From Acidobacteriota bacterium (GTDB lineage: Bacteria; Acidobacteriota; Thermoanaerobaculia; Thermoanaerobaculales; Thermoanaerobaculaceae), in contig JACQZW010000068.1 of assembly GCA_016213675.1 (NCBI GenBank), positions 29,760-93,759 of the forward strand: a stretch of DNA of 64,000 bases, given 5' to 3'. Under the pieces are notes generated by a model that was given only the letters and a program-made list of their open reading frames with translations, did not search any database and was not told where the DNA came from. How positions within the stretch are numbered: the first letter of the stretch is position 1; every line of letters begins with the position of its first letter. Below, one piece after another: positions 18,864 through 29,491 of the stretch. A program made the translations under genes and the position numbers.

Positions 18864-20300
18864 CTAGCAGCCGAACCACCAGCCGCAGGTGCCGGTGGAC
18901 GGGTCGCGAAGGCAGGCGGCGGCTCCGGTTGCGCCGCCGGGGCACGGTTCGGGAGCCGGCGCTGGGCCGCACTCCTCCGGGGAGCAGTCGAGCGGGCAGT
19001 CGCGGACTTCCCAGCCGCAGGCGCCGTCGGGGCCGGAGAGGCAGCGGCCGGTGGGGCCGCCGAGGCTCCCGTCGGGGCACTCGTAGTTGGGCATGCCCAG
19101 CGGCGGGCCGCACAGCTCGGGCCGGCACTCGGCCGGGCAGTCGCGGAACTCCCAGCCGCAGGCGCCGGTCGTCGGGTCGGGCAGGCAGTTTCCGGTGAAG
19201 CCGCCCAGCGTGCCGTCGGCGCAGATCCACGAAGCCATCCCGGGCATCGGGCCGCACGCGACCGGATCGCAGACCGGGGGCGGTCCGCAGACGAAGGTCC
19301 AGCCGCACAGGCCGGTCGGGTCGTGCCCGCACACGGGCTCGGCCGTCGAGCCGTCAGGGCAGATCATCGCGATCTCGGGCAGCGGACCGCACGTCTCGGG
19401 CGTGCAGGCGGGCGGGCACTCGAGAATCTCCCAGCCGCAGGCACCGTCGGGCCCGGGCAGGCAGCGCCCGGTGAAGCCGCCAACGCTGCCGTCCTCGCAG
19501 AGCACGGTCGGCATGCCCGGCATCGGGCCGCACGCTTCGGGTTCGCAGCCGGGCGGGCAATCGCGGATTTCCCAGCCGCAGGTTCCCGTCGCCGGGTCGC
19601 GCAGGCAGCGGCCGGTGTTGCCGCCCAGACTTCCGTCCGCGCAGACGTACGCCGGCATCCCAAGCGCCGGGCCGCACTCCTCCGGAGGGCAGAGCGGCAG
19701 GGTCGGGCAGACGAAGTGCCAGCCGCAGACGCCGTCCGGGCCGGGGTCGCACACGGTGTCGGCGGTCGAGCCGTCCGGGCAGCGCACCGCCGCCATCGGC
19801 ATCGGACCGCACTCCTCGGGCGCGCAGATCGGCGGCGGCGGCGGACACGTCGGCTCCCAGCCGCAGGCGCCGTCGAGGTTCCTCACGCAGTCAGGGGCCG
19901 GCAGCGTGCCGTCCGGGCACGGCATGCCGGGAGGAGGCAGGGGGCCGCAGTCCTCGGGGATGCAGCGCGCGCCGTCGCAGCCCGCGAACGGCAGGCCCGC
20001 ACAGAACTCCGGCGGCTCGGGCGACTCGCACTCGCGCGGCCAGGCCTCGATGTACACGGGGAAGCAGTCCGGGCGGACCGCGCAGGTCGTCTCGTCCAGC
20101 GCCGTACAGTCGTAGGGATCCGGACAGTCGCCCTCCGGACACGGCGCCCAGCCGTCCGGGACCGACTCCTCGTCGGGATACTCGCGCGTCTCTCCCGTGC
20201 TGAGGTTGATCGCGGTGACCCCCGAGCCGGCGTCGTCCTGACAACCGACCGACGGGCCGAGAACGGCAACGGCAGCGACGATTCCGATGAGTCCTCTCAT
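18864..20300 (-). CDS. Eight-repeat cysteine-rich lipoprotein
   Basis: 478 residues. AGGAG eight bases before ATG 20300 sets the start; an upstream in-frame ATG at 20423 is rejected because it leaves a long basic leader. Signal peptide MRGLIGIVAAVAVLGPSVGC. After an N-terminal segment of about 110 residues with CxxxxCPDPYDC, eight tandem units of about 40-48 residues follow, each with the pattern CxPExCGP-Met/Pro-CxDGS-C-CGW-C. Each unit keeps six Cys and a CGW(E/H/T) core, consistent with small disulfide-bonded modules in series. I know of no assigned function for this repeat. Surface display is inferred from the lipoprotein signal and disulfide content. Confidence 0.85.
   Translation of the reverse strand: MRGLIGIVAAVAVLGPSVGCQDDAGSGVTAINLSTGETREYPDEESVPDGWAPCPEGDCPDPYDCTALDETTCAVRPDCFPVYIEAWPRECESPEPPEFCAGLPFAGCDGARCIPEDCGPLPPPGMPCPDGTLPAPDCVRNLDGACGWEPTCPPPPPICAPEECGPMPMAAVRCPDGSTADTVCDPGPDGVCGWHFVCPTLPLCPPEECGPALGMPAYVCADGSLGGNTGRCLRDPATGTCGWEIRDCPPGCEPEACGPMPGMPTVLCEDGSVGGFTGRCLPGPDGACGWEILECPPACTPETCGPLPEIAMICPDGSTAEPVCGHDPTGLCGWTFVCGPPPVCDPVACGPMPGMASWICADGTLGGFTGNCLPDPTTGACGWEFRDCPAECRPELCGPPLGMPNYECPDGSLGGPTGRCLSGPDGACGWEVRDCPLDCSPEECGPAPAPEPCPGGATGAAACLRDPSTGTCGWWFGC
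18867..19964 (-). repeat. Eight tandem coding repeats (about 120-145 bp)
   Basis: DNA encoding the eight Cys modules of the 18864 gene. Units share words such as CCCAGCCGCAG (plus strand, the CGW core) and GGGCCGCAC. Divergence between units indicates old duplication under selection for Cys spacing. Confidence 0.8.
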
Positions 20301-20560
20301 GCCACTTTCTCCTTTCCCGGACCGCCGGCCTTTCCGCGCGGTCACCTCGCCCCGCGTGGAGAGCAAGCGCAATGCCAACGCCGCAAGTCCCCGCAACGAC
20401 CGCACCTTCCTCTCCGGTCCCACCGGAGCTGTTCCGTCGACGTGACAACCGGACCGGCCAGGTGTCAGGTCGATGGAACGCCGCGGGAGTATTCAAGCGG
20501 ACGCATCTGTGGTTTTCTCCCGCGCGGCTCGCCGCAGCAGACGGCGCGCGGGAGGCATCC

Positions 20561-22249
<1,689 letters not shown>

Positions 22250-22356
22250 CGCGTGACGCGCCGGCGCGCGTCGGTTCTCGGTTTTCGGTTCTCGGTCTTC
22301 GGTCCGGAGGTGCGTTCTGGCCCCGAGGCCCCGAGCCGGGTAATCTCACCGTCGCC

Positions 22357-23934
22357 ATGAACACGACCACCACGCGAATCGCCAACGTGATCATCGTCCT
22401 GACCCTGGCCGCAGCGGCCTGCTCGCAACCGCCCGACGACGACGGAGGCGGGCGGCCCGACACGGCGCGGGACGATGCGGACGGCGGCGCGGACGACGAT
22501 GCGGCCGCAGACGGCGACGCGGACGACGGAGTCGACGGCGACTCGCCCGGCGACAGCGACGTCTCCGACACCCCCTGCGACCCCGACGCGTGCTCCGCGG
22601 ACTGCGTCGCCGGCGGCTGGCGCGTCGGGACATGCACGGCCGGAGGCTGCGAGTGCTCGGACGCCCCGCCCTGGTGCGGCGACGCCTCGTGCGGCCCGGA
22701 CGAGCTGTGCGGCGCGGACGGGCTGGGCGACGGGCTGGACAACGACTGCGACGACAGCGTGGACGAGACCTGCGCCTGCGAGGGCATGGGCGTCACGCGC
22801 GAGTGCTTTCCCGGCGACCCGGCGACCTGCCCGCCCGGCCTGCCCTGCCGCGGCGATTGCGTGCGCGGCGTCGAGGCGTGCTCGGAGTTCCTCAACTGGG
22901 GCGAGTGCGCGGGCGCCATCGTGCCGCAGCCCGAGGTTTGCGACGGCGCGGACAACGACTGCGACGGCGACTACGACGAGGGTCTGACGGGGTGCGAGTC
23001 GCCGATCGACTGCCCCGGCTCGGTCTCGGCCGCACCGATGACCTGGGTGGCGCTGGACGGAACCGCGATCTTCGGCGGCTCGTTCGACACGTGGTCGTGG
23101 GAGCTGCTCTGCCCGTCCACGATTCCCGTCGATCTCTGCCCGCTTCCCGAGGAGCCCGCGGTGCGGGACACCCGCGTCTACCTGGTCGCCTCGGGCACCT
23201 ATCGCGCCCGCGCCACCGTCACGGTGGGCAGCGACGCGTACCGCTGCGAGTTCGCGCTGCTGGTGCAGGGCGACGGCCTGCGCGTCGAGCTGAACTGGGA
23301 CACCCAGGGCTCGGGCCACGGCAACACGGACGTCGACCTGCACCTGCACAAGTGGGGCACGGAGACGCCGTTCTTCGGCGGGGACGACTGCTACTATGCC
23401 AACTGCAACGCCGGCGACTACGCCGCGGGCGGGGGCGCCGAGTGGGGTCTGGACGACTCGCCGGACGTTTCGGCCTGCGTCGATGCGCCGCACGGCGAGG
23501 GTGCCGGATGGGCCGCCCGCGGCTCGTGCCACAATCCGCGGCTCGATGTCGACGTCGTCTCCTGCAACCCCGCGGTGACCGACCCCGCCGGCCTGTTCTA
23601 CTGCTCGCCCGAGAACATCAACGTCGACGCCCCGCCGCTGGGCCAGCCGATGCGCATCATGGTCCACTACTTCAGCGCCTTGTTCTACGCCGGAGAGACC
23701 AACGTCACCGTCAACGTCTACTGCGGCGGCGCGTTGCGCGCGACCTTCGGACCGCAGCCGCTGCTCAACGGCTCGGGCCTCGGCGGCAACGACGCCTGGA
23801 TGGTGGCGGACGTGCAGTTCGAGACGGACGAGTGCGGGACGATCGACTGCCGCATCGCGCCGATCGCGGACGCCGACGGGAACCCGGTGATCCTGCGTGA
23901 CGAGAGCTTCGGGCCTTCCTGGAGCGGGTTCTGA
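22357..23934 (+). CDS. MopE-like Asp-rich secreted lipoprotein
   Basis: 525 residues. Signal peptide MNTTTTRIANVIIVLTLAAAAC with a good lipobox (Cys22), then an Asp/Ala/Gly-rich linker to about 68. A Cys-rich region (about 68-155) follows, in which DNDCDDSVDE and DNDCDGDYDE are copies of the putative metal-binding motif of MopE-type and other deltaproteobacterial secreted proteins. From about 220 the sequence is beta-rich and includes VDLHLHKWG, a block found in several myxobacterial secreted proteins. Twenty or so Cys imply disulfides, so the protein acts outside the cytoplasm. It may bind a divalent metal; the function of the C-terminal domain is not known. Confidence 0.82.
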   Translation: MNTTTTRIANVIIVLTLAAAACSQPPDDDGGGRPDTARDDADGGADDDAAADGDADDGVDGDSPGDSDVSDTPCDPDACSADCVAGGWRVGTCTAGGCECSDAPPWCGDASCGPDELCGADGLGDGLDNDCDDSVDETCACEGMGVTRECFPGDPATCPPGLPCRGDCVRGVEACSEFLNWGECAGAIVPQPEVCDGADNDCDGDYDEGLTGCESPIDCPGSVSAAPMTWVALDGTAIFGGSFDTWSWELLCPSTIPVDLCPLPEEPAVRDTRVYLVASGTYRARATVTVGSDAYRCEFALLVQGDGLRVELNWDTQGSGHGNTDVDLHLHKWGTETPFFGGDDCYYANCNAGDYAAGGGAEWGLDDSPDVSACVDAPHGEGAGWAARGSCHNPRLDVDVVSCNPAVTDPAGLFYCSPENINVDAPPLGQPMRIMVHYFSALFYAGETNVTVNVYCGGALRATFGPQPLLNGSGLGGNDAWMVADVQFETDECGTIDCRIAPIADADGNPVILRDESFGPSWSGF

Positions 23935-23937
23935 CGG

Positions 23938-25641
23938 CTAGTCCACCGTGATGGTGTAGGACGGGGCGCCGCCGTTGTAGAACGCGGCGTAGTAGCCGGC
24001 GACGATCCAGAGCGTCTTGGTGGCCGAGGCGGTGAAGGTGACCGTCGAGTTGAGGTTGCCGGACCCGGTGTCGTCGTTCTCGCCGATGACGGCGGAGGTG
24101 TCGGGGTCGTAGACGACCAGGTACGGGTCCATCACGTCGGTGCTCGCCGCGTTCATGTGCACGGTGTAGGACGTGCCGGCGGTGACGTCGAGGGTCCGCA
24201 CGTCGAGATCGCCCTCGTCCATGGAGCCGCCGGCCGGCGTGCCCGGCGTGACGGCGCCGTCGGTGACGGCCAGCGCGAACTCGTCGACCGCCACGTCGTA
24301 CGTGAAATCGGGCCCGCCCTGGCAGCACTCGTCGCCGGCCGGCACCGTTCCGCCGCCGTAGTACGAGTTCGACATCAGCCGGCCGTCCACGACGGCGACG
24401 AAGTACTGGCCGCGGGCGAGGATGACCCATTGCCGGTTGACCTCGGTGGCGCCCATGAACGACGGGCCCATGGTCGGGTAGCCCATCGAGCTGGTCGCGG
24501 GGATCAGCTCGAAGAAAGGATAGGTCGGCGAGCCCGCGCCTGCGGTCGCGGTGACATCGATCACCGTGCCCTCGTCCAGGGTGCCGAGATCGATGAGGTC
24601 CTGGTCCAGGAGCATGCCGTCGGCGACGGTCATCGGGCAGGTCACGCCGCTCATGGTGAACGGCCAGGAGGAGCCGTCGACGGCGCTGGCCGGCTCGTCG
24701 TTCGGCTCGGACTCCGTGCCCACGCCGGGCGCGCAATCGAAGTTCGGCTCGCGCACGCCCGGCGCGCTCCAACTCGGCTCGGTCGCGATCTCGGTCAAGG
24801 TCCCGCGTGGCGGCCCCATGCCCGCGAAACCCGCGAAGCGCCCGTACAGCCGCATCTGGGTCACGTCGATGAACGTGTGCAGTGGCACGCCCGGCTCGGC
24901 CCGATCGGCGGGCGTCCACCAGTCGCCGTCGAAGCTCTCCCCCACCGGCATGATCATCGCCGGGAAGGTCCAGCCGTAGCGGGTCGCATAGCTTCGGCCT
25001 TCGCTCTCGGTCGCCGGCGTCCCGGGGCTGGCGCCGTCGAGAATGACGGCGATGACCAGCACGCCCTGGTCCTGCAGGTCCTGGTACAGAGTCTCGAGTT
25101 GCGGAGCCTCCTCGCGGCACACCGGACACCACACGGAGGTGACCCACATGAGCACGCTTTTCAGCTCGCCGCCGTGCGTCGGGGACTGCGCGTAGAGGTC
25201 GTGGAAATCGAAGACGCCGTCCTCGCCCGCCATGTCCGAGGCCACGGTGTTGACGGGACGGTACTGGTAGTCCTCGAGCACGTCGCCCAGCTCAAGGCCG
25301 TACGGTCCGCAGGGGTAGGCGAAGCAGGGATCGCTGCTGTCGTCTTCCGCGTCGGCGTCGCTGCCCGTCTCCGGATCCGCGTCGGCATCGGCCGCGACGT
25401 CGCCGTCCCCGTCCGCGCCGCCGTCCTCGGGCGGAGGCGGACAGTTGCAGATCATGAGCGTGGGATCCCACGTCCCGGGCAATGCCGGCACGCAGCACTG
25501 GCTGCTCCCCCCTTCGCACAGGAGCTGCGAACAGCTCCCGCCCGGGCCTCCGCCGCCTTCGTCGCAGGCCGTACCGACGGTGAACGCGGCGCCCGCCGCG
25601 ATCGTCGCGATCGCAGCCCATGTCCAGATGCGCGATGCCAT
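23938..25641 (-). CDS. Lipoprotein with TlpA-like thioredoxin domain
   Basis: 567 residues. GAGGAGG before ATG 25641; hydrophobic leader ending at GTAC (Cys26). A Cys-rich and Asp/Ala linker runs to about residue 105. A TlpA/AhpC-like thioredoxin fold follows with active site WCPVC (Cys172, Cys175) in SVWCPVCREEAPQLE, then VIAVILDG and a later FIDVT block. The C-terminal 270 residues contain two beta domains resembling pre-peptidase C-terminal domains (for example DPYLVVYDPDTSAVIGEND). Such proteins reduce or isomerise disulfides outside the cytoplasm. Given the many Cys-rich lipoproteins nearby, a role in their folding or in cytochrome c maturation is plausible but not shown. Converges with the 22357 gene, three bases apart. 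Confidence 0.85.
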   Translation of the reverse strand: MASRIWTWAAIATIAAGAAFTVGTACDEGGGGPGGSCSQLLCEGGSSQCCVPALPGTWDPTLMICNCPPPPEDGGADGDGDVAADADADPETGSDADAEDDSSDPCFAYPCGPYGLELGDVLEDYQYRPVNTVASDMAGEDGVFDFHDLYAQSPTHGGELKSVLMWVTSVWCPVCREEAPQLETLYQDLQDQGVLVIAVILDGASPGTPATESEGRSYATRYGWTFPAMIMPVGESFDGDWWTPADRAEPGVPLHTFIDVTQMRLYGRFAGFAGMGPPRGTLTEIATEPSWSAPGVREPNFDCAPGVGTESEPNDEPASAVDGSSWPFTMSGVTCPMTVADGMLLDQDLIDLGTLDEGTVIDVTATAGAGSPTYPFFELIPATSSMGYPTMGPSFMGATEVNRQWVILARGQYFVAVVDGRLMSNSYYGGGTVPAGDECCQGGPDFTYDVAVDEFALAVTDGAVTPGTPAGGSMDEGDLDVRTLDVTAGTSYTVHMNAASTDVMDPYLVVYDPDTSAVIGENDDTGSGNLNSTVTFTASATKTLWIVAGYYAAFYNGGAPSYTITVD

Positions 25642-25822
25642 GACTCCTCCTCGGTTCTCCCCCCCGGGTGGCCCCAGCTTGCCGGTGGAGGTTACCCGAG
25701 ACCCGGAAGATGTGCCAGGAGTATTCTGCACCATTCGGGCCGGTCGCCGCCGCGGTCCCAACGCCCTTTGCCTTCCCGGCGCCCTTTGCGCCAGACTCCG
25801 CCTCGACGCCGGAGGATCACCC

Positions 25823-27961
25823 ATGCCACGAATCGCCTTCCCCGCCCTGCTCCCCCTGATCGCCGCCGGCTGCCCCGGCGCGCCCGTCACCGGCGGCGCC
25901 CCTACGAGCGAGGATCTCGCCGCGCTTGACGCCGCGGCGCGCCGCGGCGCCGTGACCGAGTCGATCTTCGACCGCACGGTCGAGGACCCGTACCGCGCGC
26001 TCGAGGAGGACTCGCCCGAGACCTGGGCCTGGATCGACGCGCAGAACGCCCTCACCCGCCGCTATCTCGACACCCACGCCGACCCGGCGGCCGTCGAGCG
26101 CCTGTCGGCGTTCCTCAAGATCGGCTGGATCCAGGGCCCGGCACAGGGCGGTGACCGGGTCTTCTACATCAAGCGCGAGGGCGACGCCGACCAGGGCAGC
26201 CTGATGGTCCTCGAGACCGGGGCCGCCGAACCTCGCACGCTGGTCGACCCCAACACCCTCGAAGGAAAGGTCGCCATCGACTGGGCCTTCCCCTCGCCCT
26301 CCGGCCGCCACGTCGCCTACGGCCTCTCGGAGAACGGCGACGAGCGCTCCGTGCTGCACGTCCTGGACGTCGACGCCGGCGTCGAGCGCGAGGAGCGCAT
26401 CGCGCACACGAAGTGGACCAGCCTGTCGTGGCTCGACGCGGAGAACGGCTTCATCTACACGCGCTACCCGCGCGAGGGCGAGCCGGACTGGAACGCCGAG
26501 GAGCCCGACACCTACTTCGCGCACCTCTACATGCACTGGTTCGAGCTTCTGCCGGACGGCAGCGACGATCCGCTGGTCTTCCGCCTGGAGAAGAAGACCG
26601 ACTTCGCGGCCCCGGTCGTCGCGGAGGGGGATCGGTGGGTCGTGCTCAACGTCTTCCACGGGTGGTCGCAGAGCGACGTCTGGCTGCTCGACCGCACGGT
26701 GGTGTATTCGGGACCGATCCCCGTCGACGTTGGTGGCGACCACCTGGTCGCCGGCGAAGTCCACGGCGACAGCGTGTTCTTGTCGACCAACGAGGATCAC
26801 CCGCGGTCGCGGATCGTGGCCGCGCCGCTGGCTTCCCCGGACGATCGCTCGACGTGGAAGGAGATCGTGCCCGAGGGGGCGGGGAACCTCGAGGCGTGGT
26901 CGTTCGCGGGCGACTTCCTCGCGGTGCGCACCACCGAGGATCTCGCCTCGCGCCTGCGGGTGTACCTCGCCGACGGCACGCTGCACGAGGAGATCCCGCT
27001 GCCGACGGCGGGGCAGGCGTCCGGTCCGGCCACGCAGCACGGCTCGGATCGGATCCTCTTCACCTTCGACTCCTACTTCCACCCGCCGGCGTTGTACGCG
27101 CACGACCCCGGCTCGGGCTCGCTGCGCGAATTGGACCGCGTCCGGGCGGACATCGATCCCGGGCGGTACGAGCTAAACCGCGCGTCGGTGGAGTCGGCCG
27201 ACGGCACGGACGTGCCGGTCTTCCTCGTGTACCGCAAGGACCTGCCGCAGGACGGTGCGCGGCCGACGCGCGTCACGGGCTACGGCGGGTTCAACGTCCC
27301 CGTGCTGCCGGGTTTCGCGCGCAACGTGCTGTACTGGCTCGACCGCGGCGGCGTCTTTGTCGAGGCGGTGCTGCGGGGCGGGTCGGAGTTCGGCGAGGAG
27401 TGGCACCGGGACGGGATGCTGGAGAACAAGCACCACGTCTTCGAGGATTTCGAGGCGGTGCTGCGCTGGCTGCCGTCGACGGGGCTGACCTCGCCGGAGC
27501 ACATCGCGATCGATGGCGCGTCCAACGGCGGCCTGCTGGTCGGCGCGTCGATCGTGCGTTGTCCCGACGCCTTCCGCGCCGCGGTCGGGGGTGTCGGCCT
27601 GTACGACATGGTCCGCTTCCCGCACTTCCCGCCCGCGGAGATCTGGATGACCGAGTACGGCGATCCCGCCGAGCGGGACGCGTTCGAGTGGCTGCTCGAC
27701 TACTCGCCGTACCACAACGTCCGGGACGGCACGGCCTACCCCGCGGTGTTGATCGAGACCGCGGACAGCGACTCGCGCGTCTCGTGGCGGCACTCGACCA
27801 AGTTCGCCGCCCGGCTCCAGGCGGCGACCTCCTCCGGCCGGCCGGTGCTCTTCCACATGGATCGCGCCGTCGGCCACGGCGCGGGCTCCGGCCTGGCGGA
27901 CATCGTCGAGCAGTACGCGCGGATGTACACCTTCGTCGAGACCGAGCTGGGGATGCGCTAG
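25823..27961 (+). CDS. Prolyl oligopeptidase (S9A), lipoprotein form
   Basis: 712 residues, full length for S9A peptidases. GGAGG at 25811 supports ATG 25823. The N-terminus PLLPLIAAGC is a lipoprotein signal, so the enzyme is exported. A seven-bladed propeller (about 90-440) precedes the alpha/beta-hydrolase domain. Catalytic Ser567 lies in DGASNGGLL and His685 in VGHGAGS. The Asp is 648 or 650 in TADSDSRVSW. The family cleaves short peptides after proline. In a predatory or saprophytic bacterium an exported form would process peptides at the cell surface (inference). The next gene begins one base after its stop, suggesting a shared transcript with the cytochrome-assembly pair, although the functions look unrelated. 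Confidence 0.93.
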   Translation: MPRIAFPALLPLIAAGCPGAPVTGGAPTSEDLAALDAAARRGAVTESIFDRTVEDPYRALEEDSPETWAWIDAQNALTRRYLDTHADPAAVERLSAFLKIGWIQGPAQGGDRVFYIKREGDADQGSLMVLETGAAEPRTLVDPNTLEGKVAIDWAFPSPSGRHVAYGLSENGDERSVLHVLDVDAGVEREERIAHTKWTSLSWLDAENGFIYTRYPREGEPDWNAEEPDTYFAHLYMHWFELLPDGSDDPLVFRLEKKTDFAAPVVAEGDRWVVLNVFHGWSQSDVWLLDRTVVYSGPIPVDVGGDHLVAGEVHGDSVFLSTNEDHPRSRIVAAPLASPDDRSTWKEIVPEGAGNLEAWSFAGDFLAVRTTEDLASRLRVYLADGTLHEEIPLPTAGQASGPATQHGSDRILFTFDSYFHPPALYAHDPGSGSLRELDRVRADIDPGRYELNRASVESADGTDVPVFLVYRKDLPQDGARPTRVTGYGGFNVPVLPGFARNVLYWLDRGGVFVEAVLRGGSEFGEEWHRDGMLENKHHVFEDFEAVLRWLPSTGLTSPEHIAIDGASNGGLLVGASIVRCPDAFRAAVGGVGLYDMVRFPHFPPAEIWMTEYGDPAERDAFEWLLDYSPYHNVRDGTAYPAVLIETADSDSRVSWRHSTKFAARLQAATSSGRPVLFHMDRAVGHGAGSGLADIVEQYARMYTFVETELGMR

Positions 27962-27962
27962 C

Positions 27963-28724
27963 TTGCCCGCGGGCGCCCATCCCTGGTCGGCGCGGCTGCT
28001 GGCGGTCGCGTTCGTGCTCTACGCCGTGGCGTGGCTCGCCGCGTGGATCACCCCGCGACGCGCCCGCTGGATCGCCGCCGCCGGCGCGCTCGCGCACCTC
28101 CTGGCCATGTTCGGCCGCGGCTGGGCGATCGGCTTCTTCCCGCTGACCAACCGGATGGAGTCGTTCTCCACCGCCGCGCTGGCCCTCGCCCTGGTCGCCG
28201 TCGCGACGTGGCGCCCTTCGCCGTGGTTCGCGCTGCCGATGCTCGCGCTCACCCTCGCCGCCCTGGGCGCCGCCCTGCGCTTCCCCCTCGACCTGGCCTT
28301 CCCCCCGCCGCTCATGCGCACCGTGTGGTACCCGATCCACGTGCCCCTGGCCTTCCTGGCCTATGCCCTGTGGGCGGCAGCCGCCACCGCGGGACTCGCG
28401 TGGAGCGTGCGGCGCGAGCCCGACTGGCTGCGATGTCTCGATCGCTGGGCGCTCTGGGGCTTCGGCCTCTGGTCGCTGTCGATGATCGCCGGCGGCGTGT
28501 GGGGCGTCCTGGCCTGGGGCGCGTACTTCCTCTGGGACCCCAAGGTGATGTGGTCGGTCATCCTCTGGTTCCACTGGGGTGCCTTCGTGCACCTGCGCTG
28601 GACGCCGTCGCTGATCGGCCGACCCTGGCTCCGCCCGGCGCTCGCCGGCGTCGGTTTCCTGTTCGTCCTCGTCGCCTACGTCGGCACGTCCTTCCTCTTC
28701 GGGAGGTCGAGCCATGCGTTCTGA
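27963..28724 (+). CDS. CcsA/ResC-like cytochrome c assembly protein
   Basis: 253 residues, about seven membrane spans. The diagnostic haem-handling WWD-type segment is present near the C-terminus: AWGAYFLWDPKVMWSV, corresponding to WGxxWxWDPKExW of CcsA. Flanking His are present (YPIHVP and FHWGAFVHLR). The family Glu after WDPK is Val here. It delivers haem to apocytochromes in System II maturation with ResB/Ccs1, encoded next. The start is TTG 27963, one base after the peptidase stop; no better in-frame start precedes the first span. Overlaps the ResB-like gene by 11 bases. Confidence 0.85.
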   Translation: MPAGAHPWSARLLAVAFVLYAVAWLAAWITPRRARWIAAAGALAHLLAMFGRGWAIGFFPLTNRMESFSTAALALALVAVATWRPSPWFALPMLALTLAALGAALRFPLDLAFPPPLMRTVWYPIHVPLAFLAYALWAAAATAGLAWSVRREPDWLRCLDRWALWGFGLWSLSMIAGGVWGVLAWGAYFLWDPKVMWSVILWFHWGAFVHLRWTPSLIGRPWLRPALAGVGFLFVLVAYVGTSFLFGRSSHAF

Positions 28725-29472
28725 GGGAGAAGTGCGGGAAGAGCGGAAAGGCCGGAAAGGCCGGATCTTGCGCTTCCTGCGTTCGCCCGAGCTGGGCCTC
28801 CTGTGCGGCGGGGCGACCGTGCTTCTGCTCGCCGTCGGGTCGTTCGTCGTCGCCGGGACGCGCGACGGGGCCTCGGCGGCCCTGCGCACGGACGAGCTGG
28901 CGCCGTTCTTCACCGATCCGTCGCCGTGGCACCTCTGGCTCTACCTGCTCGTCCCCGTGCTCGGCCTCTACGGCCTGAACACGCTCCTGTGCACCTGGGA
29001 CACGACCGTCGAGCGCTGGCGCAAGGGCCAGCACTCGCCGTGGCAGCACGGTCCGGCGATCGTGCACGCCGCCCTCCTCGTCGCCCTGCTCGCGCACCTC
29101 GTCGGAGGGTTCGGCTCGCGCGACGGCGACCCGGTCGTGGTCGGTCGCGACTGGACCGCGCTCGGCGACGGTCGCCGCGTGCGGCTGGGCGATCTGCGAC
29201 CCGAGTTCCACCCCGGCGGGCAGCTCGCCCAGCTCACCGCCTCGCTCGACGTGGCGGCCGAGGGACAGGACGTCCCGGAGTCGACGGTCGAGGTCTCCTT
29301 CAGCCACCCGCTGACCTCGGGCTGGGGCTCGCGCCTGTGGCTCCTGGCGGGAGTCGACGACGGGCCGGTGGTGGTCCTCCGCCCCCGCGACGCCCCCGGC
29401 GTCCCCTGGGCCCTCGCCGCCGCCGTGCTCCTCGGATCCGGCCTCGTCCTCATGGGCCGCAGGTGGCTCTGA
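28714..29472 (+). CDS. ResB/Ccs1-like cytochrome c biogenesis protein
   Basis: 252 residues. GGGAGG is six to seven bases before ATG 28714, which lies inside the CcsA-like gene. Four hydrophobic spans: about 28-48, 70-92, 112-130 and one at the extreme C-terminus. Between spans three and four lies a periplasmic loop of about 90 residues. His in HAALLVALLAH may bind haem. Together with the CcsA-like protein this would form a compact System II cytochrome c synthase; the length is short for Ccs1 (usually over 400). Assignment rests on topology and the neighbour more than on motifs. Confidence 0.7.
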   Translation: MRSEGEVREERKGRKGRILRFLRSPELGLLCGGATVLLLAVGSFVVAGTRDGASAALRTDELAPFFTDPSPWHLWLYLLVPVLGLYGLNTLLCTWDTTVERWRKGQHSPWQHGPAIVHAALLVALLAHLVGGFGSRDGDPVVVGRDWTALGDGRRVRLGDLRPEFHPGGQLAQLTASLDVAAEGQDVPESTVEVSFSHPLTSGWGSRLWLLAGVDDGPVVVLRPRDAPGVPWALAAAVLLGSGLVLMGRRWL

Positions 29473-29491
29473 TTCTCGGGGCCGCCAGCTC

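Noticed and set aside
18867..19964. Regular repeats that could suggest a CRISPR array
   Set aside because: The units are coding (Cys modules in frame), too long and too diverged, with no constant repeat and unique spacers.
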